Source: Dasania sp. GY-MA-18 (GTDB taxonomy: Bacteria; Pseudomonadota; Gammaproteobacteria; Pseudomonadales; Dasaniaceae). From it: 64,000 bases of DNA. Position 1 is the first letter of the stretch. Each line of letters opens with the position of its first letter. The notes beneath the pieces are model-generated. The model searched no databases, had not been told where the DNA came from, and worked only from the letters and a program-made list of their open reading frames with translations. Below are positions 26,544-34,877 of this stretch, piece after piece. The position numbers and the translations under genes were made by a program. Location of the stretch: positions 62,001 to 126,000 of the forward strand of contig NZ_JANHAP010000011.1 of NCBI RefSeq assembly GCF_024734385.1, written 5' to 3'.

Positions 26544-27536
26544 ATGAAGTCACGATCAAAATTGATGCTAGAAAAATCTATAGCGTCAATGCTTTCTGCG
26601 ATTGAGGTCTACAATAAGCCTGATTTTAAATATAGAGAAGAAACATTTTCCGTTCTTTGTATTAACTCATGGGAGCTACTGCTTAAGTCGAAGGTACTAA
26701 ATCTATCGGGAAACCAAATGGGATCTCTGATAGCAATGGAGTACAAAACACTTAAAGGCGGAGCCAAATCAAAGAATAAGCACAGAAAGAAAAACCGATC
26801 GGGAAATCCAATGTCTATAAGCCTCTTCGAGGCGTATAGAGTAATTACTGAAGATTATGGTCTTAAAGTTAACAAAGCGGTGCTTGACAATCTGATAGCT
26901 ATTACTGAAATACGTGATAACTCGATACATTTTGTAAACGATGATCTATTGCTTGCTATTAAAGTACAAGAGCTTGGTACAGCCTCGCTACAGAACTATT
27001 TCCACTTGGTTAGTGATTGGTTCGGTAACGTTCTTGGTGGTTACAATTTCTATTTAATGCCTTTGTCGTTTTTCAGGGGTTTTGATACGGCTAAGGGGAT
27101 TAGCCTAAACACCAATGAAAAGAAGCTCTTGGAATTTATAAGCTCCAGAGAAAAAGAATACGACGAAGGTGAAGATTATGGAGACTACAACTTAACTCTA
27201 AAAATCGATGTCAAATTCCAAAAGGTCAAAAGTAACGCAGGCCTCCCTGTACAAGTAACAAATGATCCTTCTGCACCGATGGTTCAGTTATCAGAAGAAG
27301 ATATATCAGACAGGTTTCCATGGGATTATGACGTATTAACAACACGATTGAGGAAGCGATACAACGATTTCAAGATAAATCCAAAGTATCACAAGCTTCG
27401 CAAAGATCTTGAAAAAAACAAAAAGCTGGCGCATGTTCGTTATCTTAATCCAAGCAACAAGAAAGGTGGGAAAAAGACCTTGTATAGCACAAACATACAA
27501 AAAGAATTTGATAAGCACTATGCTAAAAACAGTTAA
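26544..27536 (+). CDS. Cassette B2: DUF3644-type protein
   Basis: This 330-residue protein resembles DUF3644 in its first half: EETFSVLCINSWELLLKSKVL, then ISLFEAYRVITEDYGLKVN and LIAITEIRDNSIHFVN. The R-D-N-S-x-H motif recalls the HEPN-like helical ribonuclease superfamily (RxxxxxH), so an RNase activity is conceivable. The basic C-terminus (DLEKNKKLAHVRYL, SNKKGGKKT) may bind nucleic acid. The ribosome site AAGGATGAG is strong. It lies between two attC-like sites. DUF3644 genes often sit among defence genes; that role is inferred here. Confidence 0.72.
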   Translation: MKSRSKLMLEKSIASMLSAIEVYNKPDFKYREETFSVLCINSWELLLKSKVLNLSGNQMGSLIAMEYKTLKGGAKSKNKHRKKNRSGNPMSISLFEAYRVITEDYGLKVNKAVLDNLIAITEIRDNSIHFVNDDLLLAIKVQELGTASLQNYFHLVSDWFGNVLGGYNFYLMPLSFFRGFDTAKGISLNTNEKKLLEFISSREKEYDEGEDYGDYNLTLKIDVKFQKVKSNAGLPVQVTNDPSAPMVQLSEEDISDRFPWDYDVLTTRLRKRYNDFKINPKYHKLRKDLEKNKKLAHVRYLNPSNKKGGKKTLYSTNIQKEFDKHYAKNS

Positions 27537-27610
27537 CAGGCAATTAAAAATCACCCACTAAAGGCGTGGGCTGGACTCGCTAACGATCGCCTTTTATTGG
27601 GGCGTTATAA
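27531..27610 (+). other. attC-like recombination site 4
   Basis: Left end GTTAACAGGCAATTAAAAA pairs imperfectly with right end CCTTTTATTGGGGCGTTATA. An inner stem-loop has CCCAC...GTGGG. Cores are GTTAACA (27532) and GTTATAA (27604). It begins inside the stop codon region of cassette B2. Confidence 0.8.
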
Positions 27611-27670
27611 GCCTAATTGTTCACATGTTTTAAGATGTCCAGTTTTAATAAAAAATTTAGGGTTAATCAG

Positions 27671-28615
27671 ATGCAAGTACCTAAAGTATTTTTCTCTTAC
27701 TCCCATGATAGTGAGGAACATAAAGCATGGGTTCTAGCACTGGCAACACGCTTGGAAGAAAATGGTGTTGCTGTGACTTTAGACCAATGGGATCTGAGAG
27801 TCGGTGATGATCTTCCCTTTTTTATGGAATCTGGTTTAACAGATGCAGATAGAGTTGTTTTAATATGTACGGAATCATATGTAAAAAAAGCTAATGACAT
27901 GCGCAGTGGCGGTGTAGGTTATGAAAAAATGATAATTACAGCTCAAATAATGGCAGATTTGGGAAGCAACAGAGTTATTCCGATCGTTGTGAATAATGGC
28001 CTACCAAATAAGACACCTACTTTTGTTTCTAGCAAGTTATATTTAAGCTTTGAACCATCGGAATACGAAGATAGTTATTGCGAGCTTATTAGTAATCTAT
28101 GGGGTAAGTCTGTAAAACCAAGGCCAAAGAGGGGCGCAAGCCCTTTTTTAAGAGAAGCTTTACCTATAAATCCTGTGGCTTTTGATGTGCCAGCATCTTT
28201 CAGCAATCCAGCTACAAAGTCCAAAGTTACTGTTAATCCAACAGCGAATAACGGCCGTTACTGGGTCGGTGAGGGAGAAATGGCGTTTGAATTATTTTGG
28301 TCAAAATCTGGCTCAGGAGAAATATGGATCTACAACGATTCTGAGACTATTCACTCCTTGTCTATAGTACCAGAAAGCTTCAAAGAAATTTCTGATATTG
28401 CAGATGCTACAGATCCGTCTTTTTATCTCGAAGAGCGATGTTCTAGTTTACAAGTTGGTGAAATTGCAGTTTTGCAAAACACCAATGGTTATTATTTGGC
28501 GGTAAAGGTGGAGCAGGTTCTCTATAGGTGTCGGAACGGAGATGATAAAGATGAGCTAACTATTAGTTATGTAATTGCGCCAGCTAAAAGCACCTCATTT
28601 GCAAAGTTTAGGTGA
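27671..28615 (+). CDS. Cassette B3: SEFIR/TIR-like domain protein
   Basis: This 314-residue protein has an N-terminal SEFIR (TIR-related) domain: VFFSYSHDSEEHKAWVLALA, VTLDQWDLRVGDDLPFFME, VVLICTESYVKKAN and GGVGYEKMIITAQIM. Bacterial TIR proteins are often NADases or signal producers in phage immunity; the Glu of GYEKMI is a candidate functional residue. After a proline-rich linker (about residues 155-190) comes a domain of about 120 residues that I do not recognise. ATG 27671 is preceded by TAGGG; ATG 27635 and TTG 27617 are in-frame alternatives. No attC is clear after it. Confidence 0.8.
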   Translation: MQVPKVFFSYSHDSEEHKAWVLALATRLEENGVAVTLDQWDLRVGDDLPFFMESGLTDADRVVLICTESYVKKANDMRSGGVGYEKMIITAQIMADLGSNRVIPIVVNNGLPNKTPTFVSSKLYLSFEPSEYEDSYCELISNLWGKSVKPRPKRGASPFLREALPINPVAFDVPASFSNPATKSKVTVNPTANNGRYWVGEGEMAFELFWSKSGSGEIWIYNDSETIHSLSIVPESFKEISDIADATDPSFYLEERCSSLQVGEIAVLQNTNGYYLAVKVEQVLYRCRNGDDKDELTISYVIAPAKSTSFAKFR

Positions 28616-28650
28616 AGCTTTATATATTTCACAAGTAACTAAAGGAACTA

Positions 28651-28686
28651 AAGGGGTCGTAACGATTATTTATCGTACACCCCCTT
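28651..28686. terminator. Interrupted hairpin after the SEFIR gene
   Basis: Outer arms AAGGGG and CCCCTT and inner arms ACGAT and ATCGT around TATTT form an interrupted stem 35 bases after the stop. There is no T run. It could be a terminator or the remains of a cassette end. Confidence 0.35.
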
Positions 28687-28777
28687 AACAATTAACTTAT
28701 CTACAATAAATACCCACAACCTAATATCCAGCACATAAAACATAATCAAATAGCAATAACACCCCGGAGAAAAATCA

Positions 28778-29386
28778 ATGTTAAAAATCCTCACCGTAGT
28801 TCTTATGGCCACACTATCTGGCTGCGCAGTATTTGATGGTGGCAATGTACCAAAAACCACCTTATCGGCTTATGAGGGTGATGCTAGTGCAAAGCCTAGT
28901 GTTTCATATACCAGCATGGCGATGGGTGGCTTATCTGGGCCTAAGGAGCTACCCGAGGCTTCGCAAAGTATTATTGAAGGTGAGCTGTTAGCTGTGCTGG
29001 AGTCTTCGCAGTACTTCTCGCGTATTTCAAAAAAAGACGAGGCTGCTGATATTAGTATTTCCGTTACCTTAACCAATAGAGGCAACCCCGCAGCGCTAAT
29101 ACCTGCGTTTATTACTGGCCTTAGCCTTTACACCATACCCTCTTGGGCCACCGATCATTTTGATGTAGTAGCCAACGTTGAAAGGCGCGATGGGCTAAGC
29201 AAAAGCTATGTACTGGCTGACTCCAGCACCATAGTGCAATGGCTGCCGATGATTTTTGTGTTTCCAGCAAAAAACTTTTCTGTAGTGCCAGAGGTGAGAA
29301 AAAACATGTATAAAAAAGTACTATCTGATATGCAAAAAGATGGCTTCTTTACTTACGATCAAAATTCGGTAGCGCTGGTTAAGTAA
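28778..29386 (+). CDS. Putative lipoprotein of unknown function
   Basis: This 202-residue protein has a short lipoprotein signal (LKILTVVLMATLSGC, acylated Cys at about 16), so it is membrane-anchored in the periplasm. The mature part includes GELLAVLESSQYFSRI, a segment seen in lipoproteins that resemble TolB-type or LptE-like small domains, but I cannot name the family. A hydrophobic stretch (LIPAFITGLSLYTIPSW) lies mid-protein. The codon style matches the core genome rather than the preceding cassettes. A possible functional link to the protease downstream is only positional. Confidence 0.75.
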   Translation: MLKILTVVLMATLSGCAVFDGGNVPKTTLSAYEGDASAKPSVSYTSMAMGGLSGPKELPEASQSIIEGELLAVLESSQYFSRISKKDEAADISISVTLTNRGNPAALIPAFITGLSLYTIPSWATDHFDVVANVERRDGLSKSYVLADSSTIVQWLPMIFVFPAKNFSVVPEVRKNMYKKVLSDMQKDGFFTYDQNSVALVK

Positions 29387-29655
29387 TTTAGCCATTGGGG
29401 CAGGGCTGCGCGGCCTTATTTAGCTTGTTTAAGCTCTGCCCTTACATTTACAACAAATAGCACACTAACACTACTTAGCTATAGTGCGCCTAGTTACTAT
29501 CTATTTCGGGTTTAGCGTTATGGCAATACATTATTTCTAGCTATCAACCGCGTTCAACGTAACGTCATAACCGCCCCACAGACTATCTATTTGTCACAAG
29601 CCGCTTAATAAAATACACTTTCTAAAATAATAACAGCAACCAAGGACAGGCTCTT

Positions 29656-30924
29656 ATGCTTAAACAAGCATTTTTATACCTCGCCAGCATTTTTATTTTT
29701 ATCAGCCAAATCCCCCTTGCCAGCGCGCAGGATCAATCCACGCAATTATTTGAGCAATTAAAAAATAGAGTCTTTCAGGTTAAAGTTATTGATATTGCAT
29801 CGGGTAACAAGTCCAGCATAGGCTCTGGGTTTTTAGTGGCTAATGATCATTTGATTGCCACTAACTACCATGTTGTATCTTCATACCTACTCAACCCCGA
29901 AAAATACAAGTTAGTGCTGCTGGATAATCAGCAACAAAGCCAAGAGCTGGCTATTGTTGATTTTGACATTATCCATGACCTTGCCTTGCTAAAAACCAAG
30001 GCACTGCCTTATAAGCCGCTAGTTATAGAAACAAGCCAGCCTGCCAAAGGCAACCGCATATATTCTATGGGTAACCCTCATGATTTAGGCATGACGATTA
30101 TTGAAGGCACTTACAATGGTTTAGTGGAAGGCTCTAGGTATCAAAAATACTTATTCTCTGGCTCTTTAAACCCAGGCATGAGTGGTGGCCCGGCTTTTAA
30201 TAGCCGCGGCGAAATTATAGGTATTAATGTTTCTAAGGGCGGCGAGCAAATAAGTTTTTTGGTGCCTGCATTTCACTTAGCCGATTTAATTAAGCGTTAC
30301 CGCCAAAATGGTGAAATAGCCCAAGCAGACTATAACAGCCATATTTACGCTGCCCTATATGCCGACCAAGATGCTTATTACCAACATATTTTAAACTTAG
30401 ACTGGTCAACCACCAGTTTTATGAACTACGACCTGCCCGACAAAATAGACAGCTCATTAAAATGCTGGGGGCATATTAAAAGTAAAGACAAGGATTTATA
30501 TAAAAATGTACACAGGCATTGCCGCACAGAGGACAGAGTCTATTTAGATAATAATTTTTATACTGGCGGCTTTTCTTACGATTACTCACATTTTTCTACA
30601 GAGCAATTAAACACTATACGTTTTTATAATTTATTACAAAGCAGGCATAACATATCGGGCTTTTATAATGGCAATAAAGAAGATGCCTCTAATTTTGTAT
30701 GCACATCGAATTACATCACCCTAAATGATAGTGAATGGAAGGCCACAACCTGCGCCAGGGAATACCTTAATTACAAGGGTTTATATGATGCCTCGCTGAT
30801 TGCTACTAGAGTTGACCAATATAAGGAATCACTGCATCTTAGTATAAGAATGATAGGTATTAGCCAACATAACCTGCTAAACATAAGCGATAGATTTTTG
30901 GAGTTAGTTTCATGGAAAAAATAA
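29656..30924 (+). CDS. Secreted trypsin-like serine protease
   Basis: This 422-residue protein has a signal peptide ending at PLASA. An S1/HtrA-type protease domain follows (about 30-220) with the triad visible: His in ATNYHVVSS, Asp in IIHDLALLKT and Ser in NPGMSGGPAF. There is no PDZ domain. The C-terminal 200 residues are unrecognised and contain four Cys (LKCWGHI, HRHCRTED, FVCTSNY, TTCAREY), which could form disulfides in the periplasm. AAGGACAGG precedes the ATG. The gene overlaps the FHA protein gene by 13 bases, so the two products probably act together. Confidence 0.88.
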   Translation: MLKQAFLYLASIFIFISQIPLASAQDQSTQLFEQLKNRVFQVKVIDIASGNKSSIGSGFLVANDHLIATNYHVVSSYLLNPEKYKLVLLDNQQQSQELAIVDFDIIHDLALLKTKALPYKPLVIETSQPAKGNRIYSMGNPHDLGMTIIEGTYNGLVEGSRYQKYLFSGSLNPGMSGGPAFNSRGEIIGINVSKGGEQISFLVPAFHLADLIKRYRQNGEIAQADYNSHIYAALYADQDAYYQHILNLDWSTTSFMNYDLPDKIDSSLKCWGHIKSKDKDLYKNVHRHCRTEDRVYLDNNFYTGGFSYDYSHFSTEQLNTIRFYNLLQSRHNISGFYNGNKEDASNFVCTSNYITLNDSEWKATTCAREYLNYKGLYDASLIATRVDQYKESLHLSIRMIGISQHNLLNISDRFLELVSWKK

Positions 30925-31859
30925 TTATAAAAAACGGAAACAACTTTCATCAATTTGTTACGGACAAAGCACTATCTATAGGCCGTGGGTTTGATAACGA
31001 CATCATCAGTAACGACCCCCACATAGGCAACAAACAGCTGAGCATTAGTAGCAACCCCGAAAAGCCTGGCAGCTGGCTGATTACTGTTAATGATCAAACC
31101 AACCCTGTGCTGATTAATAAGCGGCCGGTCTCTTCGCCTAGTTTTGTGGCTTACTCTGGTGATGACATAGTGGTTGGCAGAAGCCATTTCACCCTATACT
31201 CACCGGATCACGCTGTTGCGCCGACTAGAGCCTTTACTTTTACCAACTGGTTGCACTCCCATAAGCTTAAGCCATTACTGTCTATAGGCTTGGTAGCCTT
31301 AGTTTTTGCGCTATCGGTTGTTTTTGACGCTTTAGCTTCATTTACAGAAATCAATTGGAAAGCTTTAATATCGAACAATATTTTTGCCATTATATTGATT
31401 ACTGTTTGGGCGGCCTGTTGGTCACTGGTGGGTAAATTACAGCGCCAGCATCACCACTTTTTTTCGCATCTGTTTTTTGCTGCTGGCGTACTTGGGCTTA
31501 GTCTATTGTGGGAAAGCCTTAACGAATATGTTATCTACTTTTCGCCTAGCTATTTTATTAATGAGTTTTTACCCTGGTTAATGGCCATAGTTTGCTTAGG
31601 GCTAGCCATTGCTTTTAGCTTAAACCTGTCATCCAATACGTCCAGGTTTTTAATGAAGGGGATGCTCACCAGCTTTGCTATTATCGGTGTGTTTTTTATT
31701 ATTGCTGTTTTTGACAAACAGGAGTTTAGTAATAACCCTGAATTTGTTGTGACCTTAAAGCCACCTTTTGCTCCTAAATCCAGCACGGTTGCTGCAAAAG
31801 AGCATGTTAGCTCTTACCAGCAATTATTTGAAAAGCTTGAGTCACTGGCCACGCAGTAA
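30912..31859 (+). CDS. FHA-domain membrane protein
   Basis: This 315-residue protein starts with a forkhead-associated domain (about 1-100): LSIGRGFDNDI, then IGNKQLSIS in the phosphothreonine-binding loop area, and DDIVVGRSHFTLY. About five membrane helices follow (LLSIGLVALVFALSVVF, IFAIILITVWAACW, FFAAGVLGLSLLW, FLPWLMAIVCLGLAIAF, FAIIGVFFIIAVF). With a cytoplasmic FHA and five helices, the tail of about 45 residues would face the periplasm, where the co-encoded protease acts. This suggests transmission of a phosphorylation signal across the membrane; that is inference. Confidence 0.85.
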   Translation: MEKIIIKNGNNFHQFVTDKALSIGRGFDNDIISNDPHIGNKQLSISSNPEKPGSWLITVNDQTNPVLINKRPVSSPSFVAYSGDDIVVGRSHFTLYSPDHAVAPTRAFTFTNWLHSHKLKPLLSIGLVALVFALSVVFDALASFTEINWKALISNNIFAIILITVWAACWSLVGKLQRQHHHFFSHLFFAAGVLGLSLLWESLNEYVIYFSPSYFINEFLPWLMAIVCLGLAIAFSLNLSSNTSRFLMKGMLTSFAIIGVFFIIAVFDKQEFSNNPEFVVTLKPPFAPKSSTVAAKEHVSSYQQLFEKLESLATQ

Positions 31860-31904
31860 TGTTGTTTGTATAGCTATTTTTAATAGCCACGTTGATTTGT
31901 TTAG

Positions 31905-32006
31905 TGGATGCTGAATCAAGTTCAGCATGACGTGTAGTGGTTTGTATAGTTTGCTTTATAGTACTGTCGACTTTTTTGGTGGACGCTGAATCATGTTCTG
32001 CATGAC
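31905..32006. repeat. Two TGGAT...ATGAC hairpins
   Basis: TGGATGCTGAA-TCAAG-TTCAGCATGAC at 31905-31931 and a worn copy at 31980-32006 (GGACGCTGAATCATGTTCTG core) share the trailing GTGTAGTGG. They lie between the convergent FHA gene and umuC. Confidence 0.85.
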
Positions 32007-32089
32007 GTGTAGTGGCTAGCTTAAGGGCTAGGTTTATTGCCTTTTATTGCTTAGGCCATAGTAATTTTTAAACCCATACCCCTTGGCAC

Positions 32090-33343
32090 TTAACACTTTA
32101 TAAATGGTATATCTTCCCACCGTGTGGTGTAAGCGGGTGATAAAAATTGTTGCCGCATATGCCAGCGTTTGTTTGAGCCCTCTGCCCCCCAGTAAATTAA
32201 GCCTTGGCCATAGCGGCGATTTATTTTATCTACCGTTAACATTAGGGCATCGCATTGTGTCGTTTGTGCCCGCTGAAATAAATCTTGTTGCATATACTTG
32301 CGCTCGCTTAAATCTAACAGCCCTACACCGGCTTTTAAATAACGCTTACCTGTTTTATAAATTATTGCCAGGGCCTTGTTGGCGTGGGCGATAATAATTC
32401 GGCTATCGTCGGTGGGGTAGGGTAATTGCACAACTAATTGCTGGCTGTAGTAGTTAGCATCGTAGGGTGAGGTATTTATAAATACTTGCACGCTTTTGCA
32501 GTATTGCTTTTGCGCCCGCAGTTTTTCGCAGGCTCTGGCGGCATAGGCGCTAATAGCTTGTGCCAAGGGTTTTAGCTCTGTGGGTTTTTCACCAAATGAG
32601 CGGGTGCAAAATATTTGTTTTTTGGCGGCGGGTTGCAGCTCTAGCGATATAGCCGGGTTGCCATTTAACTCTGCTATGATGCGCTCTACATCAACACTAA
32701 ACTGTTGCCGTAACTGCTTTGCATTGGCCGTGGCTAAATCATAAACAGTGCTTATATCCATGGCGTTTAGCCGCTTACCCAAGCGCTTGCCTATGCCCCA
32801 CACTTTGGTAACAGGTAAGCGTTTTTGTAGCCACTGCCATTTTAGCGGGCTATCTAACAGGCATACGCCTTGGGTTTTGGGTATTTTTTTAGCGGCATGG
32901 TTGGCTAACTTGGCTAAGGTTTTAGTAGGGGCCATACCCACACTTACCGGCATGCGTATATCGCGCCAAACGGTTTGCTTTATGGTTTGGCCATAGGCTA
33001 TGAGCGGCTCTTGCACACCTGCCAAGCATAAAAACATTTCGTCTATGGAATACACTTCTATATCGGGTGAATAGTTTTGCAGTGTGCTCATTACCTTATG
33101 GCTAATATCACCATATAGGCAGTAGTTACTGCTAAACACATGCACACCTTTTTGGCGCAGTAGCTGTGCGATTTTAAAAAAGGGCTGTAAGTCGGGTACG
33201 CCTAAGTTTTTTGCCTCTTTGCTGCGAGCAACAATACAACCATCGTTATTTGATAACACCACCACGGGCTGGCCACGCAGGTCGGGCCTAAATATTTGTT
33301 CGCAGCTAGCATAAAAGCTATTGCAATCAACTAAGGCGTACAT
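32090..33343 (-). CDS. umuC: DNA polymerase V catalytic subunit (Y-family)
   Basis: UmuC copies past DNA lesions at the cost of mutations, together with UmuD' and RecA. The 417 residues carry the Y-family palm motifs DCNSFYASCEQIF and YSIDEMFL (catalytic acidic residues), VSVGMAPTKTLAKLAN in the fingers, and the helix-hairpin-helix WGIGKRLGKRLNAM. The ATG at 33343 overlaps the end of umuD by 17 bases, as in typical umuDC operons. LexA control is shown by the operator upstream of umuD. Confidence 0.97.
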   Translation of the reverse strand: MYALVDCNSFYASCEQIFRPDLRGQPVVVLSNNDGCIVARSKEAKNLGVPDLQPFFKIAQLLRQKGVHVFSSNYCLYGDISHKVMSTLQNYSPDIEVYSIDEMFLCLAGVQEPLIAYGQTIKQTVWRDIRMPVSVGMAPTKTLAKLANHAAKKIPKTQGVCLLDSPLKWQWLQKRLPVTKVWGIGKRLGKRLNAMDISTVYDLATANAKQLRQQFSVDVERIIAELNGNPAISLELQPAAKKQIFCTRSFGEKPTELKPLAQAISAYAARACEKLRAQKQYCKSVQVFINTSPYDANYYSQQLVVQLPYPTDDSRIIIAHANKALAIIYKTGKRYLKAGVGLLDLSERKYMQQDLFQRAQTTQCDALMLTVDKINRRYGQGLIYWGAEGSNKRWHMRQQFLSPAYTTRWEDIPFIKC

Positions 33344-33725
33344 GGTGACGTATAGAGTGTATTACTACGCCCTCTATAATTAGTTCGCTGTTTTCAGTGA
33401 CGGCTATGGGTTTTATTTTGGGATTAGCGGCGACTAATTGCTGCTTGTGCTTATCTAAAATTTTACAGGTTAGCTCGCCGTCTAAGGCGGCAATAACAAT
33501 ATTGCCATGCTGGGGCTCTATGGCCCGGTCTACCACCAGGGTATCGCCATCAAAAATACCCCGGCCAGTCATGGAGTTACCCTGGGCTCTGGCTAGGTAG
33601 GTGGCGGCAGGGTGGCGTATAAGATGCTGATTAAGATCCAGACTATTTTCTAAAAAATCATCGGCGGCAGAGGGAAAGCCCGCCGCCACAGCGCTGCCAT
33701 ATTTGGGTAGAAGTAGTATTTTCAT
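33327..33725 (-). CDS. umuD: Polymerase V subunit, LexA-like self-cleaving protease
   Basis: UmuD is cut with RecA's help to the mutagenic UmuD'. The 132 residues show the cleavage-site region AAGFPSAADDF (Ala-Gly instead of Cys-Gly of E. coli), the catalytic Ser in GNSMTGRGIFDGD and the catalytic Lys in GELTCKIL. I chose ATG 33725 because it starts the conserved part and lies just downstream of the LexA box; the frame opens further up at 33764 but would run through the operator. Confidence 0.96.
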   Translation of the reverse strand: MKILLLPKYGSAVAAGFPSAADDFLENSLDLNQHLIRHPAATYLARAQGNSMTGRGIFDGDTLVVDRAIEPQHGNIVIAALDGELTCKILDKHKQQLVAANPKIKPIAVTENSELIIEGVVIHSIRHHVRLS

Positions 33726-33738
33726 AGAACCACGTATA

Positions 33739-33754
33739 CTGTATATAAATACAG
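33739..33754. promoter_or_regulatory. LexA (SOS) operator of umuDC
   Basis: CTGTATATAAATACAG is a full match to CTGT-N8-ACAG, and the flanking bases extend the symmetry (GTATA...TATAC). It ends 14 bases before the umuD start, so it should overlap the promoter and be relieved by DNA damage. Confidence 0.95.
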
Positions 33755-34014
33755 TATACGTCAAGCTTAATATTTCACTCCCCCCAGCCCTTGCCCAGCT
33801 ATAAGAAGCTGCTTAATAAATAGCCTTGTGCGATAAGGCGCATACGACACATAGCGATAGCTATATAGAGGCGTTAGTGTTTATATATTGCCTTGCTCAT
33901 GGTTAGGCATTACACCGATAGGCGCCATGCCTAGCCATAAGCTGTTCTGATTTAAGACCGCCTACCTAGCTGGTGGGCTCCTACAATCTTACCAACACGT
34001 AAACTGAGAAACGT

Positions 34015-34119
34015 ATGTCTAAAGGTCAAGATTCAAAAAAAGCGACGAAGAAGAAGCCCGAAAAAACCATGAAGGAAAAACGCAACGAGAAGAAGGAGAA
34101 AAAGGCCAATAAAAAATAA
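34015..34119 (+). CDS. Tiny lysine-rich protein
   Basis: This open frame encodes 34 residues, MSKGQDSKKATKKKPEKTMK and then EKRNEKKEKKANKK. About 15 are Lys, balanced by Glu, with no hydrophobic core. Similar tiny proteins starting MSKGQ.SKK occur, as far as I remember, in other marine gammaproteobacteria. That and the codon pattern (AAG and AAA mixed) argue for a real gene. The ribosome site is weak (TGAGAAA). A nucleic-acid-binding or ribosome-related role is a guess. The surrounding 33765-34249 stretch holds no other gene; a small hairpin (TTCATGG/CCATGAA) follows at 34167. Confidence 0.55.
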   Translation: MSKGQDSKKATKKKPEKTMKEKRNEKKEKKANKK

Positions 34120-34249
34120 GGCCTTAAGACGCCAGTAACACATGCGGCACGCTATTTACTGCAAACTTCATGGCCAAGCTAACCATGAAGTTTGAGATAA
34201 ACGGAGTGGGGAAATGCCCGCTATTAGCAATCGCTAGGACAGAGGCCTG

Positions 34250-34789
34250 TTAACGCACACGCTCAACCATATTGATAAAATCACTAACATGCCTATCTAG
34301 CCTTGCCATTATTTTGGGGTCGGAAATAGTCATGGCTTCATCAAATATTTGATCCACTTGGGTGATCATCATTTCATGGCAGGCTTGTATTTTTGATAGG
34401 GTTGAATCAAACACCAGCTTTAAATGCGCTTGGGCTCTAGCGCCACCCACAGGGCTAACCGCCTGGGTAATAATTGAGATGGGCATGTCTTTTAATGCGG
34501 AGTTAAATGCAGGCCTAGAGGCCCAGTCAATCGCATTTTTTAATACTGCCGGGATGCTGTGATTATATTCTGGGGTGCAACAAACTATGCCGTCGGCCTG
34601 GGCTATTTTGGCAAGAAAATCGCGGATGATTTCAGGCCTTTCTTTATTTAAATCCTCTGAATAAAAAGGCAGCTGATCTAATTTTACTATTTCGGTTTCG
34701 TGCTCACCAAAAAGGCCTGCTATATTTTTTAATATTGCCAGGCTTCTGCTATTGCTATGAAAGCTACCCGATAAAAAAATAAACTTCAT
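34250..34789 (-). CDS. NADPH-dependent FMN reductase-like protein
   Basis: This 179-residue flavodoxin-fold protein matches the FMN-reductase / chromate- and quinone-reductase group. GSFHSNSRSLAIL forms the phosphate-binding loop, CCTPEYNHSIPAVLKNAIDW is the family hallmark, and SPVGGARAQAHLK follows. I start it at ATG 34789, eight bases after GCGAG; a GTG at 34807 is in frame. It would reduce quinones or flavins with NADPH in the cytoplasm. It stands alone ahead of the carbonic anhydrase gene on the same strand. Confidence 0.87.
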   Translation of the reverse strand: MKFIFLSGSFHSNSRSLAILKNIAGLFGEHETEIVKLDQLPFYSEDLNKERPEIIRDFLAKIAQADGIVCCTPEYNHSIPAVLKNAIDWASRPAFNSALKDMPISIITQAVSPVGGARAQAHLKLVFDSTLSKIQACHEMMITQVDQIFDEAMTISDPKIMARLDRHVSDFINMVERVR

Positions 34790-34877
34790 TTTATGCTCGC
34801 TGTTCACTCACTGTAGTTTTCATAAATAGATTAAGCGCTGGCTGGCCAGCGCTTATGGCAACGTGATTAAACCTGCC

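Noticed and set aside
28616-28700. attC after the SEFIR gene
   Set aside because: The hairpin there has no GTT core at its right end and does not follow the R''-L''-L'-R' order.
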